Shown piece by piece: positions 56,601 to 64,000 of a stretch of DNA of 64,000 nt. The notes under the pieces were generated by a model. The model was not told the origin of the DNA. It ran no database searches and saw nothing but the letters and a program-made list of their open reading frames with translations. Both the position numbers and the translations under genes were made by a program. The stretch's first letter is position 1. Every line of letters begins with the position of its first letter. Origin of the DNA: Ischnura elegans (taxonomy: Eukaryota > Arthropoda > Insecta > Odonata > Coenagrionidae); contig NC_060251.1 of NCBI RefSeq assembly GCF_921293095.1, positions 38,111,644 to 38,175,643 of the forward strand, in the 5' to 3' direction.

Positions 56601-59574
56601 TAGTGACTCCACATGTTGCTTGGCCAATCACTATCAGTGGCAGAGTTCTATCTGGGGTCGAATTACACACTAGATAAAATCCAAATTTTTGAGGTTGCCT
56701 TTTTAGTACAAAAGTTTAGTTTTAGTAGTATTTTCGATACATTTAACTCCTTTAATGAATTGAAATACAAATTACCTCTAAACTTAGGGCCTATTTTACA
56801 TGCTTTTGGTACGTTAAAATACAGAGTCAAATCCAAAGATGGCCGAGAGAGGGTTATAGCCCTCTCCTTCGTTATCCAATATACATTAGATAGAATGGTA
56901 ATTTTGTTCGGATTCCCACTACTGCTGGGAGCTTACCACTCCTTAGTCCCCCCTTGTCTCCATCCTGCATCCGCCACTGATCACTACCACTTGTTTACAA
57001 TCTACACCCTCATGCCATCCTACATAACTCCATCACTCGGACACGAAACATCAGGAATACCTGAGACAACCAATTCTTTCATAATCTTTCATTAGCGTGT
57101 ACCTTTCTGGGCAGAAAATTTTTATTTCTGATGGAGCATTTTCCTTTCTTACAAGGAAACATTGACCCACCCCTCCCTGAACTATTCTGCCTGTCAAGGG
57201 ATAACTATAGCTGGTTTGACAGTAAGCAGTGAAGCGACTGGTTTAAACCATAAGAGAGGGAAAATGTAGAGAAAAAGGGGAGGGGAGGAAGAGAATAGAT
57301 TTTCTAGAAATAATATAAAGGAATTTGATAGGAAATCAATGAGGAAGGGGGGACAGGCTAGGATCGTTAGCAAAATGATTCAAACATAACTACTCTTATA
57401 GGGCAAAATACCTTTTTAAATGATTTTCAAAGATCACAGACATACTCAACAGCAATTCATGATATAATGACAGCAGAAATGAAATACAACGATTACCTAG
57501 GGTAGGGAAGATTTCAAATGTGTTTAACTGACTGTTATAGAATATTTTTAATGCCATTCTCATTTAATTTAGCTTTATAAAATATGTTAATAAAAATTAC
57601 ATCAATCAAACTTATTAGCACTCAGGCAGAATAAGGCATCACTTAATATGTCACAAATTGAATATTACTACAATACTATTCTATCAACAAATACACTCAA
57701 TACGCACACTAGCACCAGCAACTAAGCACATCATGATAGGCAAACAAGATGATAAAAACTAGAGTCAGTAAGAGAGGTACATAATCCATAACATGACTTA
57801 TGAGACAATAGGCTCATTAAGTCTTTCATCTAATAAGAAACTACCTACAAATATACTAACCACTTCTTTCACATCAGCCGTCATGCTCAGCATTAAGAAT
57901 AAATTAATTAGCCGGTAAAGTCCAATATGAGACAATGCTTTGACTTTGGCTGGCCCTAGTTTAGAATATATTCGTCCTCGTATTTGCTGCCATTGACGGA
58001 AAATGCCTGAATCATCCTCCAGGGTATTTTCTTCCTCTTTGCAGCGAATCAAATAAATTCCTGAAATATGATTTAGATTAAAATTAACTACAATGTTAAA
58101 ATATTTCATGTATTACCATAACAAGCCGTTTGCAACAGGTACTTACCTAAAAATTTCATGAAGAAAAAGAAACTGTCAAAATTACTATCACTACCACTTT
58201 CAGAGGATAAACTTTTCCGTATCCTTTCCAGCATGCCAACAGACGATTTGCTAAATGTAAAAAATAAATAGTATAATAAAAAAGCCCGACAAAAGGTAAA
58301 TATCATGCGAGTTCATAATGAAAAAATTACATTTTATTTTTTAAATTATGAGAATAGATACACAATATTGGTGTAATAAATTTCATTTCTAGCAGTAGAG
58401 CATAAGCAATAATTTGAAATGGTGATTTTATTTAAAAATTTGAATTTGCTAGTGTATGAAGATAATCCTCCAGCATTAATGACACCATTTAATTCATCAT
58501 AAAATGCATCAAGAAGGCTAAAGGCTAAAGCAACTCATGAAATGAAGTCATAAAAATTTCAACCACACATACTTCCTTCAGGAGATTTTGGTTGGACAAA
58601 ACATTAGACTTCAACATCTCACACAGTTTTTGGAATTCAAATGAAGTTGCTTTGACATTGTACATTTGATGTATGGTACATGATGCAGTGCTGCTCAGTC
58701 ATACGAGAGACAATTTCAAGTTACATTATTCCTCATTATTTCATGCTTACAATCATGGAGTTTCAATTAGCAATCGAATTTCCTAAAATTTTCCATTAAC
58801 ATTAATTAATAAGAGTTAAACACAAAAAATTCCTGGTTTAAAGATAAAGTTCCAGGATTATTCCAAGTTTTGAAGGAATTCCTGAAGGCATACATCATGA
58901 ATATGGTAAATGAGAATTTATTTATGATGCATTTTCAAAAGGGCCAATAATCAAATTGGATTGATTTCGAGTTTCATTTCTGACAAAGGACAGTGATACC
59001 ATATGGCAATTTAGGAACTATCTCTAACAGAGGAGTCATCTACTGGTCGTTGCCACATTAAAAAAAAAAAGAGCATGAATTTCAAATAGAAACCATAGTA
59101 CCAAAGTTATGACATACTTAATACATTACTACAAATAACTGCTAGCTTTCTCCTCTGTTGGAGGTAGCTCGTACATTATCATAAGAGACTATTGTCCTTT
59201 GTCATCAAGTGAACTCAAAATCAAGTTAACTTTATTATTGGTGCTTATGAAAATGCCGATGGAAACTATTATTTAACAAAGAACAAGTAAAGACTCCCAC
59301 AACTGCCACCAATGCACTACCTCATGATTGGAAGTGCAGCAGGACTTGTTCCAGGGATCAACAGAGATGCACTGAGCCTCCGATGAAAGTACTCCCAGAA
59401 GATCATGACCGGCTCCCCCCTCATTGGTTCCCACCACCTTCCTAAGCAAATTTCGGATGCCAATAATATATACAGCCTCATCTGGCGCTCCACTTGTGAT
59501 TCACTGCTGTTCTGAGCTGCAAGACTTACAGCACTCGAAAGTATCTTTTCCAGATAAATGAAGTTATTCTTCAC
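38635..59574 (-). CDS. MMS22L: MMS22L, DNA repair protein, C-terminal two thirds (15 exons)
   Basis: Fifteen minus-strand exons join in frame to 917 codons plus TGA: 59321-59574, 58147-58250, 57861-58060, 55201-55555, 53993-54187, 52876-53077, 52663-52770, 50719-50908, 49924-50094, 46114-46236, 45597-45746, 42097-42213, 41444-41670, 38954-39247, 38635-38698. MMS22L pairs with TONSL at stalled forks, reads new histone H4 and loads RAD51. The match to human MMS22L (recalled) is spread along the chain: WQQIRGRIYSKLG against WKQVKGRIYSKFH, RELVWQAYI against RALIWKGHM, ADLAVSFTLSA against ADAAADFTLLA, LIIQAWIR against LTVRSWIR, KEVERVRGSGND against KDSEQKWGLGRN. The protein is mainly alpha-helical repeats without enzyme motifs. 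All GT-AG boundaries and phases agree. The first ~380 residues (human numbering) lie right of the window. Introns host many transposons in both orientations. Confidence 0.93.
38954..39247 (-). CDS. MMS22L: MMS22L penultimate exon
   Basis: 294 bp: ANDPLLSDNGYAESCAKVD, HWAEVISAATQRLCKQNMAF, VVMLAHKHLMYEAKEVERVR, GSGNDPLIR. The end aligns with human LTQSLKDSEQKWGLGRN. Acceptor TTTTCAG, donor AG|GTAAAA. Confidence 0.88.
39617..39710 (+). repeat. Two-copy tandem repeat of about 44 bp
   Basis: TGAACAACTTCACTCCCACA through AATGGGAATCGA and CCATGG occurs twice head to tail. The second copy has a few extra bases. Confidence 0.8.
39800..40900 (-). pseudogene. Ty3/Gypsy-type pol relic (RT to RNase H)
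   Basis: Minus-strand frames read DADQQQCISDTLEHVF, VVDNLLIILITFEEHVQYL, then (after frame shifts) FIGYTISKRVLEGV and LYLSQRTNRDYTCPQEVQEF. These follow Gypsy reverse transcriptase (Y-x-DD-LL-x-x-S-x-TFEEHL), the connection domain and RNase H in order. The catalytic YVDD is mutated and stops are frequent. No LTRs were seen. It lies in an MMS22L intron, same strand as the gene. Confidence 0.7.
41444..41670 (-). CDS. MMS22L: MMS22L exon
   Basis: 227 bp: CLGLLQQISEIARRKPKNRS, LFPLMEFLINVSEDAPEWKL and NSLIMVLKEAGGSKESFHQ. It aligns with the human ILKCLVLVSEP region near the C terminus. Acceptor TTTTCAG, donor AG|GTATTT. Confidence 0.88.
42097..42213 (-). CDS. MMS22L: MMS22L exon
   Basis: 117 bp, 39 codons: ESFENSDDQNDFLRNIIVEI and IASVLQSTRGRQINILAVK, matching human LKKCIVQVIRKSYLEYKG. 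Acceptor TTTACAG, donor AAG|GTAAGC. Confidence 0.9.
42405..43857. mobile_element. DNA transposon with GGCCAT-rich subterminal repeats
   Basis: About 1.45 kb. The ends CAGGGTTATTCCACTAATCG and (complement of right end) CAGGGCTATTCTACTAAACG are inverted copies. Each 150-180 bp end carries many GGCCATA / TATGGCC words, typical of transposase-binding subterminal repeats. The core has only short frames. The CAGGGCTATTCTAC end is reminiscent of PIF/Harbinger-like elements, but this is a guess. It lies in the MMS22L intron between the 42.1 and 45.6 kb exons. Confidence 0.75.
44170..44740. mobile_element. G-run repeat split by a SINE
   Basis: CATTAACTACGCGAGGTGTT, AATCTCACACTATGGAGAGG at the left and AATATCTCACTCCAGGGGAG at the right belong to a common insect repeat style. 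The palindromic SINE at 44437-44632 is inserted within it. Confidence 0.5.
44437..44632. mobile_element. Palindromic tRNA-derived SINE
   Basis: 44495-44543 (AGATCCACAGAG, GCCTTGACCGGGATTCGAAC) is the inverted copy of 44584-44632 (GGGTTCGAATCCCGATCAAG, CTCTGTGGATCT), around a 40-base loop. A B box is therefore readable on both strands. 44437-44494 adds the minus-strand tail (CTAGCCGCGGTGATAAC). Not a tRNA gene: neither strand has a full cloverleaf. Confidence 0.82.
45597..45746 (-). CDS. MMS22L: MMS22L exon
   Basis: 150 bp, 50 codons: YLRGLSKLSPNSNPYIKRCI, QDVIKHYIPRLYEKNP and SHITFHPIL, aligning to human GNVIEQYIGRFLPASP. Acceptor TTTGCAG, donor TTG|GTAAGC. Confidence 0.9.
46114..46236 (-). 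CDS. MMS22L: MMS22L exon
   Basis: 123 bp, 41 codons: GKPNCLLPSIISLLLLPPHI and YLLSAVKRSINL. The human counterpart reads KLLFRIIDCLLLPHAVL and MLSAIQKSLPLYL. Acceptor TTCTTCAG, donor TTG|GTAATT. Confidence 0.9.
46330..48480 (-). pseudogene. Decayed non-LTR retrotransposon (LINE) reverse transcriptase
   Basis: Minus-strand pieces in the right order: SELVCMIYEEGSWPEDFAKM, FLIPLPKKQ (about 48300), QFGFRKGKS (48140), FTMYSEEMVRETWEEL (47550), the catalytic block read as RFMDDQAL instead of FADDQA (47480), YSMRINHKKTKVMGF (47150), KIKVGAKKLEQLE (47060), then a tail with MVGEDRKLLD and GRKKIGF (46740-46600). Frameshifts and stops break it. The large plus-strand ORF at 46393-47151 is its antisense shadow. 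Inserted in an MMS22L intron, same strand. Confidence 0.75.
48481..49455. other. Non-coding insertion between LINE pieces
   Basis: No recognisable protein. The 121-residue plus-strand ORF at 48344-48709 overlaps the LINE antisense and is not supported. Confidence 0.35.
49456..49800 (-). pseudogene. LINE fragment upstream of the RT relic
   Basis: MEKFQEEGEVGFLYAKLKSL and GRRGQVMSKIKAK resemble the segment between endonuclease and RT in the same LINE family. It may be the same insertion as 46330-48480, interrupted at 48480-49440 by unrelated sequence. Confidence 0.5.
49924..50094 (-). CDS. MMS22L: MMS22L exon
   Basis: 171 bp, 57 codons: SIMEKSTFRESCSVFFNKLD, KIIGPAVRTPSSEDV and CCGLLVLHCGNIIYIK. 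It corresponds to human YLGEVLKYIKPYLGKKVFS and MMGILVKSWAQIF. Acceptor CTGTAG, donor AAG|GTAAAT. Confidence 0.85.
50719..50908 (-). CDS. MMS22L: MMS22L exon
   Basis: 190 bp: TSLLSVEESAFGELEELAGY, MSKISHLLSSQISSSNSR, LEQFLKAIGEKYESLP, matching human KKALVRFFEAVGVTYGNV. Acceptor TTTTCAG, donor CCT|GTAAGT. Confidence 0.88.
51153..52215. mobile_element. pogo/Tigger-like DNA transposon remnant
   Basis: The left end ACAGTAGGCTCTCTTTACTG followed by ACGAAGTTCTCG is mirrored at the right by GAACTTCGTAGTAATAAG, a style typical of Tigger elements. Minus-strand frames inside read WNALSAGWKNGQNAEQLLTS with stops, consistent with transposase remains but not decisive. It lies in an MMS22L intron. Confidence 0.55.
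52163..52465 (-). pseudogene. LINE RT fragment
   Basis: MRIYHKKTKVMRFCKASRAR, KVVGEKLEQVEQFNYLGSTL, EENGHSSKDIRKRISIAKE and FMNRKELL form an intact-looking stretch following the catalytic domain of the same LINE family as 47.1 kb. It is only about 100 codons long. It sits next to the Tigger-like element and ends 200 bp from an MMS22L exon. Confidence 0.75.
52663..52770 (-). CDS. MMS22L: MMS22L exon
   Basis: 108 bp: ISRRYLCQIMSHQRFMDAMS and GFQDLIIQAWIR, aligning to human VVARYLSHVLQNSTLCEAL and FQALTVRSWIR. Acceptor TTTCCAG, donor AG|GTTTGT. Confidence 0.92.
52876..53077 (-). CDS. MMS22L: MMS22L exon
   Basis: 202 bp: LKEQWNKMDAALTEHVLP, PPFQAADLAVSFTLSAFS, QLFLFFVGSDTVNH. The human counterpart has VPFSQLADAAADFTLLAMD. 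Acceptor TTGCAG, donor AG|GTGGGA. Confidence 0.9.
53230..53737. mobile_element. Foldback element enclosing a captured MMS22L segment
   Basis: The arms 53241-53334 and 53596-53689 are perfect inverted copies (94 bp, pairing sum 106930). A 15-bp direct repeat CATTGCATTCATTGG flanks the insertion (53230-53244 and 53723-53737) like a target-site duplication. The right side carries 33 extra bases (to CACGAAATCTTTCTT) before the duplication. Each arm contains CTGAGGAC, a hairpin (GATG...CATC) and GAAACGTTGG. Between the arms is a 263-bp copy of MMS22L sequence. No protein is encoded. The arms, the motif and the long target duplication suggest a retroelement terminal repeat, possibly Penelope-like, rather than a cut-and-paste transposon. 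Confidence 0.85.
53334..53596 (-). pseudogene. Duplicated MMS22L exon/intron fragment
   Basis: Matches 55055-55317 at a constant offset of 1721 with four mismatches, all within the first 60 bases. It holds the last 117 bp of the exon 55201-55555 with its GTATGA donor and 146 bp of following intron, in the same orientation as the gene. It lacks an acceptor, so it should not be spliced as an exon from its own signals. Confidence 0.92.
53993..54187 (-). CDS. MMS22L: MMS22L exon
   Basis: 195 bp: PWLPQWFSLCSLSAARRLMD, TLLAVVDKLRKLRQSL, then an acidic stretch DLWGDSDDLDVFYDGGEN. Acceptor TTTTTTAAG, donor T|GTAAGT. It is less conserved than its neighbours, but phase and position fit. Confidence 0.8.
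54818..55030. repeat. Foldback element next to MMS22L exon
   Basis: The arms 54818-54875 and 54971-55029 are imperfect inverted copies (GGGTGCATGCC, TTGCCCCGAC, GTGATTTAAGAGAGAC against complement GTGATTAAAGGGAGAC). The left arm on the minus strand reads CTTGAAGAAG, GGCC-loop-GGTC, GGGAAACGTCGGGG, a variant of the motif at 53.3 kb. Its right end lies only 25 bp from the left border of the segment duplicated at 53334. Confidence 0.75.
55201..55555 (-). CDS. MMS22L: MMS22L exon, longest in window
   Basis: 355 bp: GKKMLDMLGMLRPWDPSG, RELVWQAYICLICLHVEREL, DIAQIAGPLMEDVQ and a serine-rich loop (SKSNSSSSSLDS), ending LSEFSLI. Donor G|GTATGA. Its last 117 bp plus 146 bp of the following intron are duplicated at 53334-53596. 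Confidence 0.93.
55780..56445 (+). pseudogene. Heavily decayed LINE RT relic
   Basis: The plus strand reads SVRFAGDQAKFSQFQKQLQA (catalytic DD lost), KQFCRPLRAKNVRVSIKVNA and HKLGKVKQL. These follow the F-x-DDQA block and the RARNVRLK-x-KV block of the LINE family seen at 47 and 52 kb, opposite in strand to MMS22L. Confidence 0.6.
56630..56984. mobile_element. MITE with CAGTGGCAGAG / ATCCGCCACTGAT ends
   Basis: ATCAGTGGCAGAGTTCTA at the left and CATCCGCCACTGAT at the right are inverted. CCCCCCTTGTC lies inside the right end. The 160-residue plus-strand ORF at 56613-57095 spans it and is not a gene. Confidence 0.6.
57861..58060 (-). CDS. MMS22L: MMS22L exon with the GRIYSK motif
   Basis: 200 bp containing WQQIRGRIYSKLGPAKVKAL and IGLYRLINLFLMLSMTADVK. 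This is the strongest single match to vertebrate MMS22L (WKQVKGRIYSKF, FFSLFLLLAAVAEVED). Acceptor ATTTCAG, donor GTG|GTTAGT. Confidence 0.95.
58147..58250 (-). CDS. MMS22L: MMS22L exon
   Basis: 104 bp: KSSVGMLERIRKSLSSES to SFFFFMKFLG, matching human MKSPLSMLEMVK. Acceptor ACATTTAG, donor G|GTAAGT. Confidence 0.88.
58251..59320. other. MMS22L intron, no feature recognised
   Basis: AT-rich, with short frames only. The phrase ATTATCATAAGAGAC is the only unusual word seen; no repeat partner was found. Confidence 0.4.
59321..59574 (-). CDS. MMS22L: MMS22L exon (first in window)
   Basis: 254 bp reading VKNNFIYLEKILSSAVSLAA, then SQVERQMRLYILLASEI and FWEYFHRRLSASLLIPGTSP. The human counterpart has LEEQLRMYL and LWEYYSKNLNSSFSISWLP. 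Acceptor TTTGCAG, donor AG|GTAGTG. The open frame continues rightwards to 59742, but that part is intron leading into a pogo-like element. Confidence 0.9.
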
Positions 59575-60913
59575 CTGCAAAGAAATAATTCGTAAAATGC
59601 ACCATTGACACACATGAAATACTGCTTGTAATAAAAAATCGCGAAGAGGAAGATCATGAATGCGGCTAAACTTTGATAATCCATCCAAAGAGAAATTTTT
59701 CGAAAACCTTTGGTAGAAGGTGGGACAAGATTGAGAACTCAATTCCGATTATCCGGCTGCGGTATATCCGTGTTGCGGATTATCCGTGCATGATTTTCAC
59801 TCTCGCTCAATATTTTCCGCGATCCTTATAAAAAAATAAAATTGGATGCAAAATCATCGGAATTAATGCTAGGATACACAGGGCTTATTATTTCCAAAAG
59901 AATCCCCTTCATAAAACGGAAGCGATTTTGCAATAGCTGTATTCACGGGAGCATCGTGTTCCTATTTTACAAGCCTCGCAGTGCGCAACTGCACTCTGTG
60001 ATCACGGATACACGTCCTTCAGCTGTTGAATCCCGGCCAACTTCCAAAGAGAAATTTCTTAGAAGGATACAACACGCCGGAGCCAGGACACAGTAACTTA
60101 ACTGATATGCCCATGCTACTGGGGAGGGAAGTGGAATGGGAAGGAAAAAGGATGGAGGCGCCGCCGTGATAGGAGCCCGTCGAGGCCTCTGGGGTAGGGA
60201 TACGGTTGGAAGGGTGGGATAGGGTAATACCCTCACTGCTATGAAGATGGGACAGCTTAAATGACCACATCATGAGACACCATGGTCAGGTGAAAATTAC
60301 CTTTGAAGGACAGGTGGAAGGGAAGATCAACAGAGGAAAGCTTGAATGCGATAAATACAGCTGGTGATAAATAATGTAGAGCAGAAGAATTATACAAGTG
60401 TTCAAATATAAGCTCATAGAATTCAGTCGAGAGCTATGTCAAACCAATCCTTGGATTTATGATAACGAATGGATGGATACATTACCCTGTAGAGGGAGAT
60501 CAATTGCATTGTTAGGTGTCCCGCCACTTGGACTGTAGTGCCAACCCAACATTCTGCCTGCCACTTTCTGATAGCAGACAAAAAAATTAGCAACACGGTT
60601 AAAGTATGATATGAATAATCACCCATCCAACCTTATTCCGCACCCAACAGCACTCATTAGAAGAGACCGATACAATCCATGAGATCATTTCTTAACAATG
60701 TTCTCTTTGGTTCAAGTACCATGCTTGATCTGCATTTTACGTGCACATTCCATTGAAAGATAGCGGTTTTAAGGCGGAGAAGGATATGAAATGAGGAATA
60801 AAGGAGGTTAGAAAAGGGACAGTATGAGAGTGTTTAGAGGGACCAGTAGGGGAAGTGATATGTAGATAATCCAACCAACGGCAAATCCTTTGAGTGCCAA
60901 CCAATTTTCTAGG

Positions 60914-63013
60914 TACAGTAGAATCTTGATTTAAGGTTTTTCAGGGGGGACAAAATTTAAAACACTAAATGCGGACAAACACTAAATGAGGACTTGCCAT
61001 TTCTTTCAGGTTTTAGGGTATGTAATGATTGGAATAGGTTTTTATGAATTAAAAAATATTATTTTAAGTAACTGAAAGGTGCTGCATGCAGCAAAAATTC
61101 ATTGATTAAATATTCTCTGCCCAATGAAGGTTGGATAATACTTTTCAGGAATCAGCTAAAAAAATGGATAGTAAAAATAAGTAATGAGAGGATGACGGTT
61201 GTTTTAATGAAATATTTTAAGAAAATTATAATATACAACAACTTAAAAGCATTCCCACACGGAATATTATTATGGACATTAGTGATTCCATTTTTATGCA
61301 TATTTCAGAGGTCTTGATGAAACTTTAAAAATTTTTATGTAAAAGTGACATGTAGGTGACTCTAGCATTTCTAATATAATAAGAAAAGGTGTAAGTAGGT
61401 ACTCGAAAAATCATTGCATTAATAAAGATGAGTGAAATAAAGAGACAGCAGAAGATTGCTAATCCCGAAATCTAAACTACCGAATATCTAGTAAAAGGGA
61501 GGTTTTCTGGGATTTTGGCAAGTTAACGTTTTTTGTTGCCTCGGCGAAACGAGGGATTTATGAGCCTTTAAAAAGCCTCCTGTGCGCACATTTTGGATTT
61601 CGAGGTCATCCAAAAAAGGAGAATCTTAATTCTGGTATGCCTACAAGTCGATGGTGATTCAACTCGACGATAACACCAGATTTGTTGTTATATATCCGCG
61701 GCCTCATGCAGGTCGAATTGAGCCGGGAGAAGTTGCTTACTTGGCGAGCTGATCACCTTAACTCCGACTCACCTTGTTTCTCGGCAGCTTTTAATAAAAT
61801 TTGGTTGGACCTTGAATAGTGATTAGCTAAACTCTGTTAAGTGAAAAGGTTTAATCCTCAACAGAACTGGATTTCATCTGACAAATTGTCAGTGCCTCTG
61901 GAGTTTGGCAACTTCGTCCGAGTTATGATGTCGAAGTCAACCACCAAGGGATACCTGGTGGATTTTTGCATTTTTATCTTTTTTACCGTGATTATGCGGT
62001 GATTTTTTTCCAGCATGAGCGATTTATTTAGAGTTACCGACCGTGATAGTTCGTCAAAACTCCGATTGTCATTCTCTTTTGACATATAATAGCCCCAGAT
62101 AAATATCTTTGAATCGACAGCGATGTCAACCAACCGCACGTCGGTAAATGGGCTCCGGGATATCTAAATTACGATGTAAAACAATGTTGTTCCGTAGGGA
62201 AAGAATGCTCTCACTCACCATCATGAAAGGGGAAATGCTTCCTCGGTTCTTTCGCTGTTCCTCCGTGGAAACTGACCTTGGAATGGATTATAGAAAGAAT
62301 CATCAGGTGAACTGCGCAACTGATAATGGGCCTCCTCTTTTGAAAAGAGAAAGTAGCCGACTGTAAAAATATTGGGCTAACAATGGACTTCCCATGGAGA
62401 GTAGAGTTGAAAGGGGCATAAGCCATCAAGTGAAAGCATTACGAGAAAACCGTTATTGTAGCGGCCCTCGGAGAATAACTCGTGTCATCAGTGGTCACGT
62501 ATCATCGAAGTCAAGTTCAAGAAGAGAAGGATATGGTAGTTAGAGGATATTAAGGGATGACTTAGCTCCATTAGATCGCACCTGACACAAAAAGTGCCTG
62601 GTGTCTGGATCAGAAGGGGAGCGAATATTACGAGAAGACAAATCACCTAGCTTCCGAGTTGAAGGTCCCAACGCTGCACTCGCGGAAGAAAGCAGTTGAA
62701 GAAACGTTCCCCGGTTGATTCTATTGACTCTTGGTAAACTTTTATGGGACTCTTCTTGTTGACGAGCAGAAATTTGAAGATTTGGATAATCTTTTGAATG
62801 AACCATCATGAAAAACTTTAAATCGGGCAAAAAATCTTGTGCGGGAAAATTTTTTACGACCATAAATGCGGAAAAACGCAAAACGTGGAAACACTATATG
62901 CGGATTATTTTTACATTATTCTAATAGGGAATGAATCGGGACCCCAAAAAATAAACGCTAAATGCGGAAAAACGTTAAATGCGAAGACCTTAAATCCGGA
63001 TCCGACTGTACCT
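60914..63013. mobile_element. Tigger-like transposon nested in the pogo-like element
   Basis: The left end GTACAGTAGAATCTTGATTT and right end (complement) GTACAGTCGGATCCGGATTT are inverted. Both are followed by AAGG and then repeated AAATGCGGA words. About 2.1 kb. The core holds exon-like minus-strand segments (see 61863-62850) instead of a recognisable transposase. Confidence 0.75.
61863..62850 (-). pseudogene. Exon-like segments of an unidentified gene inside the Tigger-like element
   Basis: Three minus-strand stretches have splice-like borders. About 62584-62850 reads VHSKDYPNLQISARQQEESH to SPSDPDTRHFLCQ before CAG|GTGCGA. About 62220-62345 reads KVSFHGGTAKEPRKHFPFHD before GATG|GTGAGT. 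61863-62163, after TAATTTAG, reads VRLVDIAVDSKIFIWGYYMS, KENDNRSFDELSRSV, RYPLVVDFDIITRTKLP and ends at a stop. No family was recognised. They could be captured host exons or an intron-containing transposase of unfamiliar type. Joining phases were not verified. Confidence 0.35.
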
Positions 63014-64000
63014 ACTATGCTGAGAGTGCTGAGGCATAATTTCTGATTTTGAAGTAGTTTACGGAAAAAAAATTAGACATCAAAAACAATTAAAGGTTTA
63101 TATTCAAAAGCTTTAGGAAATCTTAATACTTAATTTTAAAATAAAATGAATATTGACTATTGAATGATTAGTGAACTATCAGCATCTAAAAGTGACACTG
63201 CTGGGGGAGTGCTATCTTGCTCCTGGCACTTTTTGCGAGACAAAGGAGGAGCACGAAAGCACTCCCCTGCACTCTAAGGCTTAATCAAATACAGTACACT
63301 GCCAATTATCCAGGCTAATGATGGGGAGAGATGGCACGAATGATCAGAAAACACTGATAACCCGAACTTTCACTTTAATATCTTGCAATGTTCATAATTT
63401 ACATAAAACAAGCAGTATATTTTTATTTATGCCATTATTCTGTTATTTAAGAGTGCTTCCCGGACTCGATGAGAGCTTTCCTTGCCAGTTCACAATCTTT
63501 TTGTTGGCGATAACATTGTTGTAATCGTATTATTAATGCTCCATGTGAGGCCTGGTTTCGAAAACCACATATCCATGGCTGTGTGATCACGGATATGGAA
63601 AAGTGGTACAAAAAACGTCGGAAACTGCACTGTCAGGCACTACATCAAGTAGTCGCATCTCACACAAGTTGCCCGGGTTTCAACTGCTGAGGGACGTGTA
63701 TCCGTGATCACAGAGTGCAGTCGCGCGATGCGAGGCTTGGAAAACAGGAATACGGTGCCTCCGTGAATACAACTATCGCACGATCGCTTCTATCTTATGA
63801 AGGGGATTCCAACAGAAATAATAAGCCCCGTATATCCTAGCATTAATGCAGTAATTCCGATGATTTTGCGTCCAATTTTATTTTTAAAAATATAGATCGC
63901 GGAAAATATTGAGCGAGAGTGAAAATCATGCACGGATAATCCGCAACATGGATATAACGCAGCCAGATAATCTGGAGTCGGCTGTACATCAAATGATGGA

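Larger units (their letters stand above)
59725..63990. mobile_element. pogo-like element with about 280-bp inverted ends
   Basis: 59735-60015 and 63680-63990 are inverted copies. They share CCGCGATC, GATTATCCGTGCATGATTTT, CACTCTCGCTCAATATTTTC, AAATCATCGGAATTA and TGATCACGGATACACGTCC. The outer end read from the right is TACAGCCGACTCCAGATTAT, a pogo-type terminus starting with TA. The interior contains a second transposon (60914-63013). No transposase frame was recognised. It probably lies in the MMS22L intron upstream of the 59.3-59.6 kb exon. Confidence 0.7.

Noticed and set aside
56613-57095. 160-residue plus-strand open frame
   Set aside because: It spans a MITE with CAGTGGC ends, so the frame is repeat-derived.
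59575-59742. N-terminal extension of the first MMS22L exon frame
   Set aside because: It lies beyond a good TTTGCAG acceptor, has no similarity to MMS22L and runs into a pogo-like terminal repeat.

Overview
This is an AT-rich stretch of animal nuclear DNA, most likely from an insect with large, repeat-filled introns. Coding sequence is split into short GT-AG exons. Exon wording matches insect-type ABCC transporters. The spaces between exons are crowded with tRNA-derived SINEs, LINE and Gypsy relics, pogo/Tigger-like elements and many small inverted-repeat (foldback) elements. The species cannot be named from the sequence.

Three host genes can be supported, all on the minus strand. (1) Positions 3754-13747 hold six consecutive exons of an ABCC4/MRP4-like ABC transporter (insect l(2)03659 type). 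They cover the first transmembrane domain only. The first exon(s) and both nucleotide-binding domains were not found. (2) Positions 31265-31957 hold the terminal exon of a probable chromosome-segregation protein with a shugoshin-like C-terminal basic motif. (3) Positions 38635-59574 hold fifteen exons of MMS22L, the partner of TONSL in replication-fork repair. All fifteen join in frame to 917 codons and a stop; the N-terminal third lies beyond the right edge. The ABCC and MMS22L exon phases were checked junction by junction and are consistent throughout. Genes 2 and 3 share a genome-maintenance theme, but nothing in the sequence shows a functional link.

Layout: 1-2747, a long-terminal-inverted-repeat transposon cut by the window edge. 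2748-13747, the ABCC gene and its intronic repeats, including a CACGTG-rich foldback and an inverted SINE pair. 13748-31264, a gene desert of transposon debris. 31265-38380, the shugoshin-like exon, a LINE scrap, two GC-richer patches and decayed opposite-strand copies of the shugoshin-like exon. 38635-59574, MMS22L, whose introns carry a Gypsy relic, LINE relics, a GGCCAT-rich element, a palindromic SINE, a Tigger-like element and a foldback element. 59725-63990, nested pogo-like elements, the inner one holding exon-like segments of an unknown gene.

The most unusual object is at 53230-53737. A foldback element with perfect 94-bp arms and a 15-bp flanking direct repeat encloses a 263-bp near-identical copy of MMS22L exon plus intron sequence taken from 1.7 kb away in the same gene. 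The arms carry a CTGAGGAC-hairpin-GAAACG motif resembling a hammerhead ribozyme core. Variants of that motif recur in several otherwise unrelated repeats across the window.
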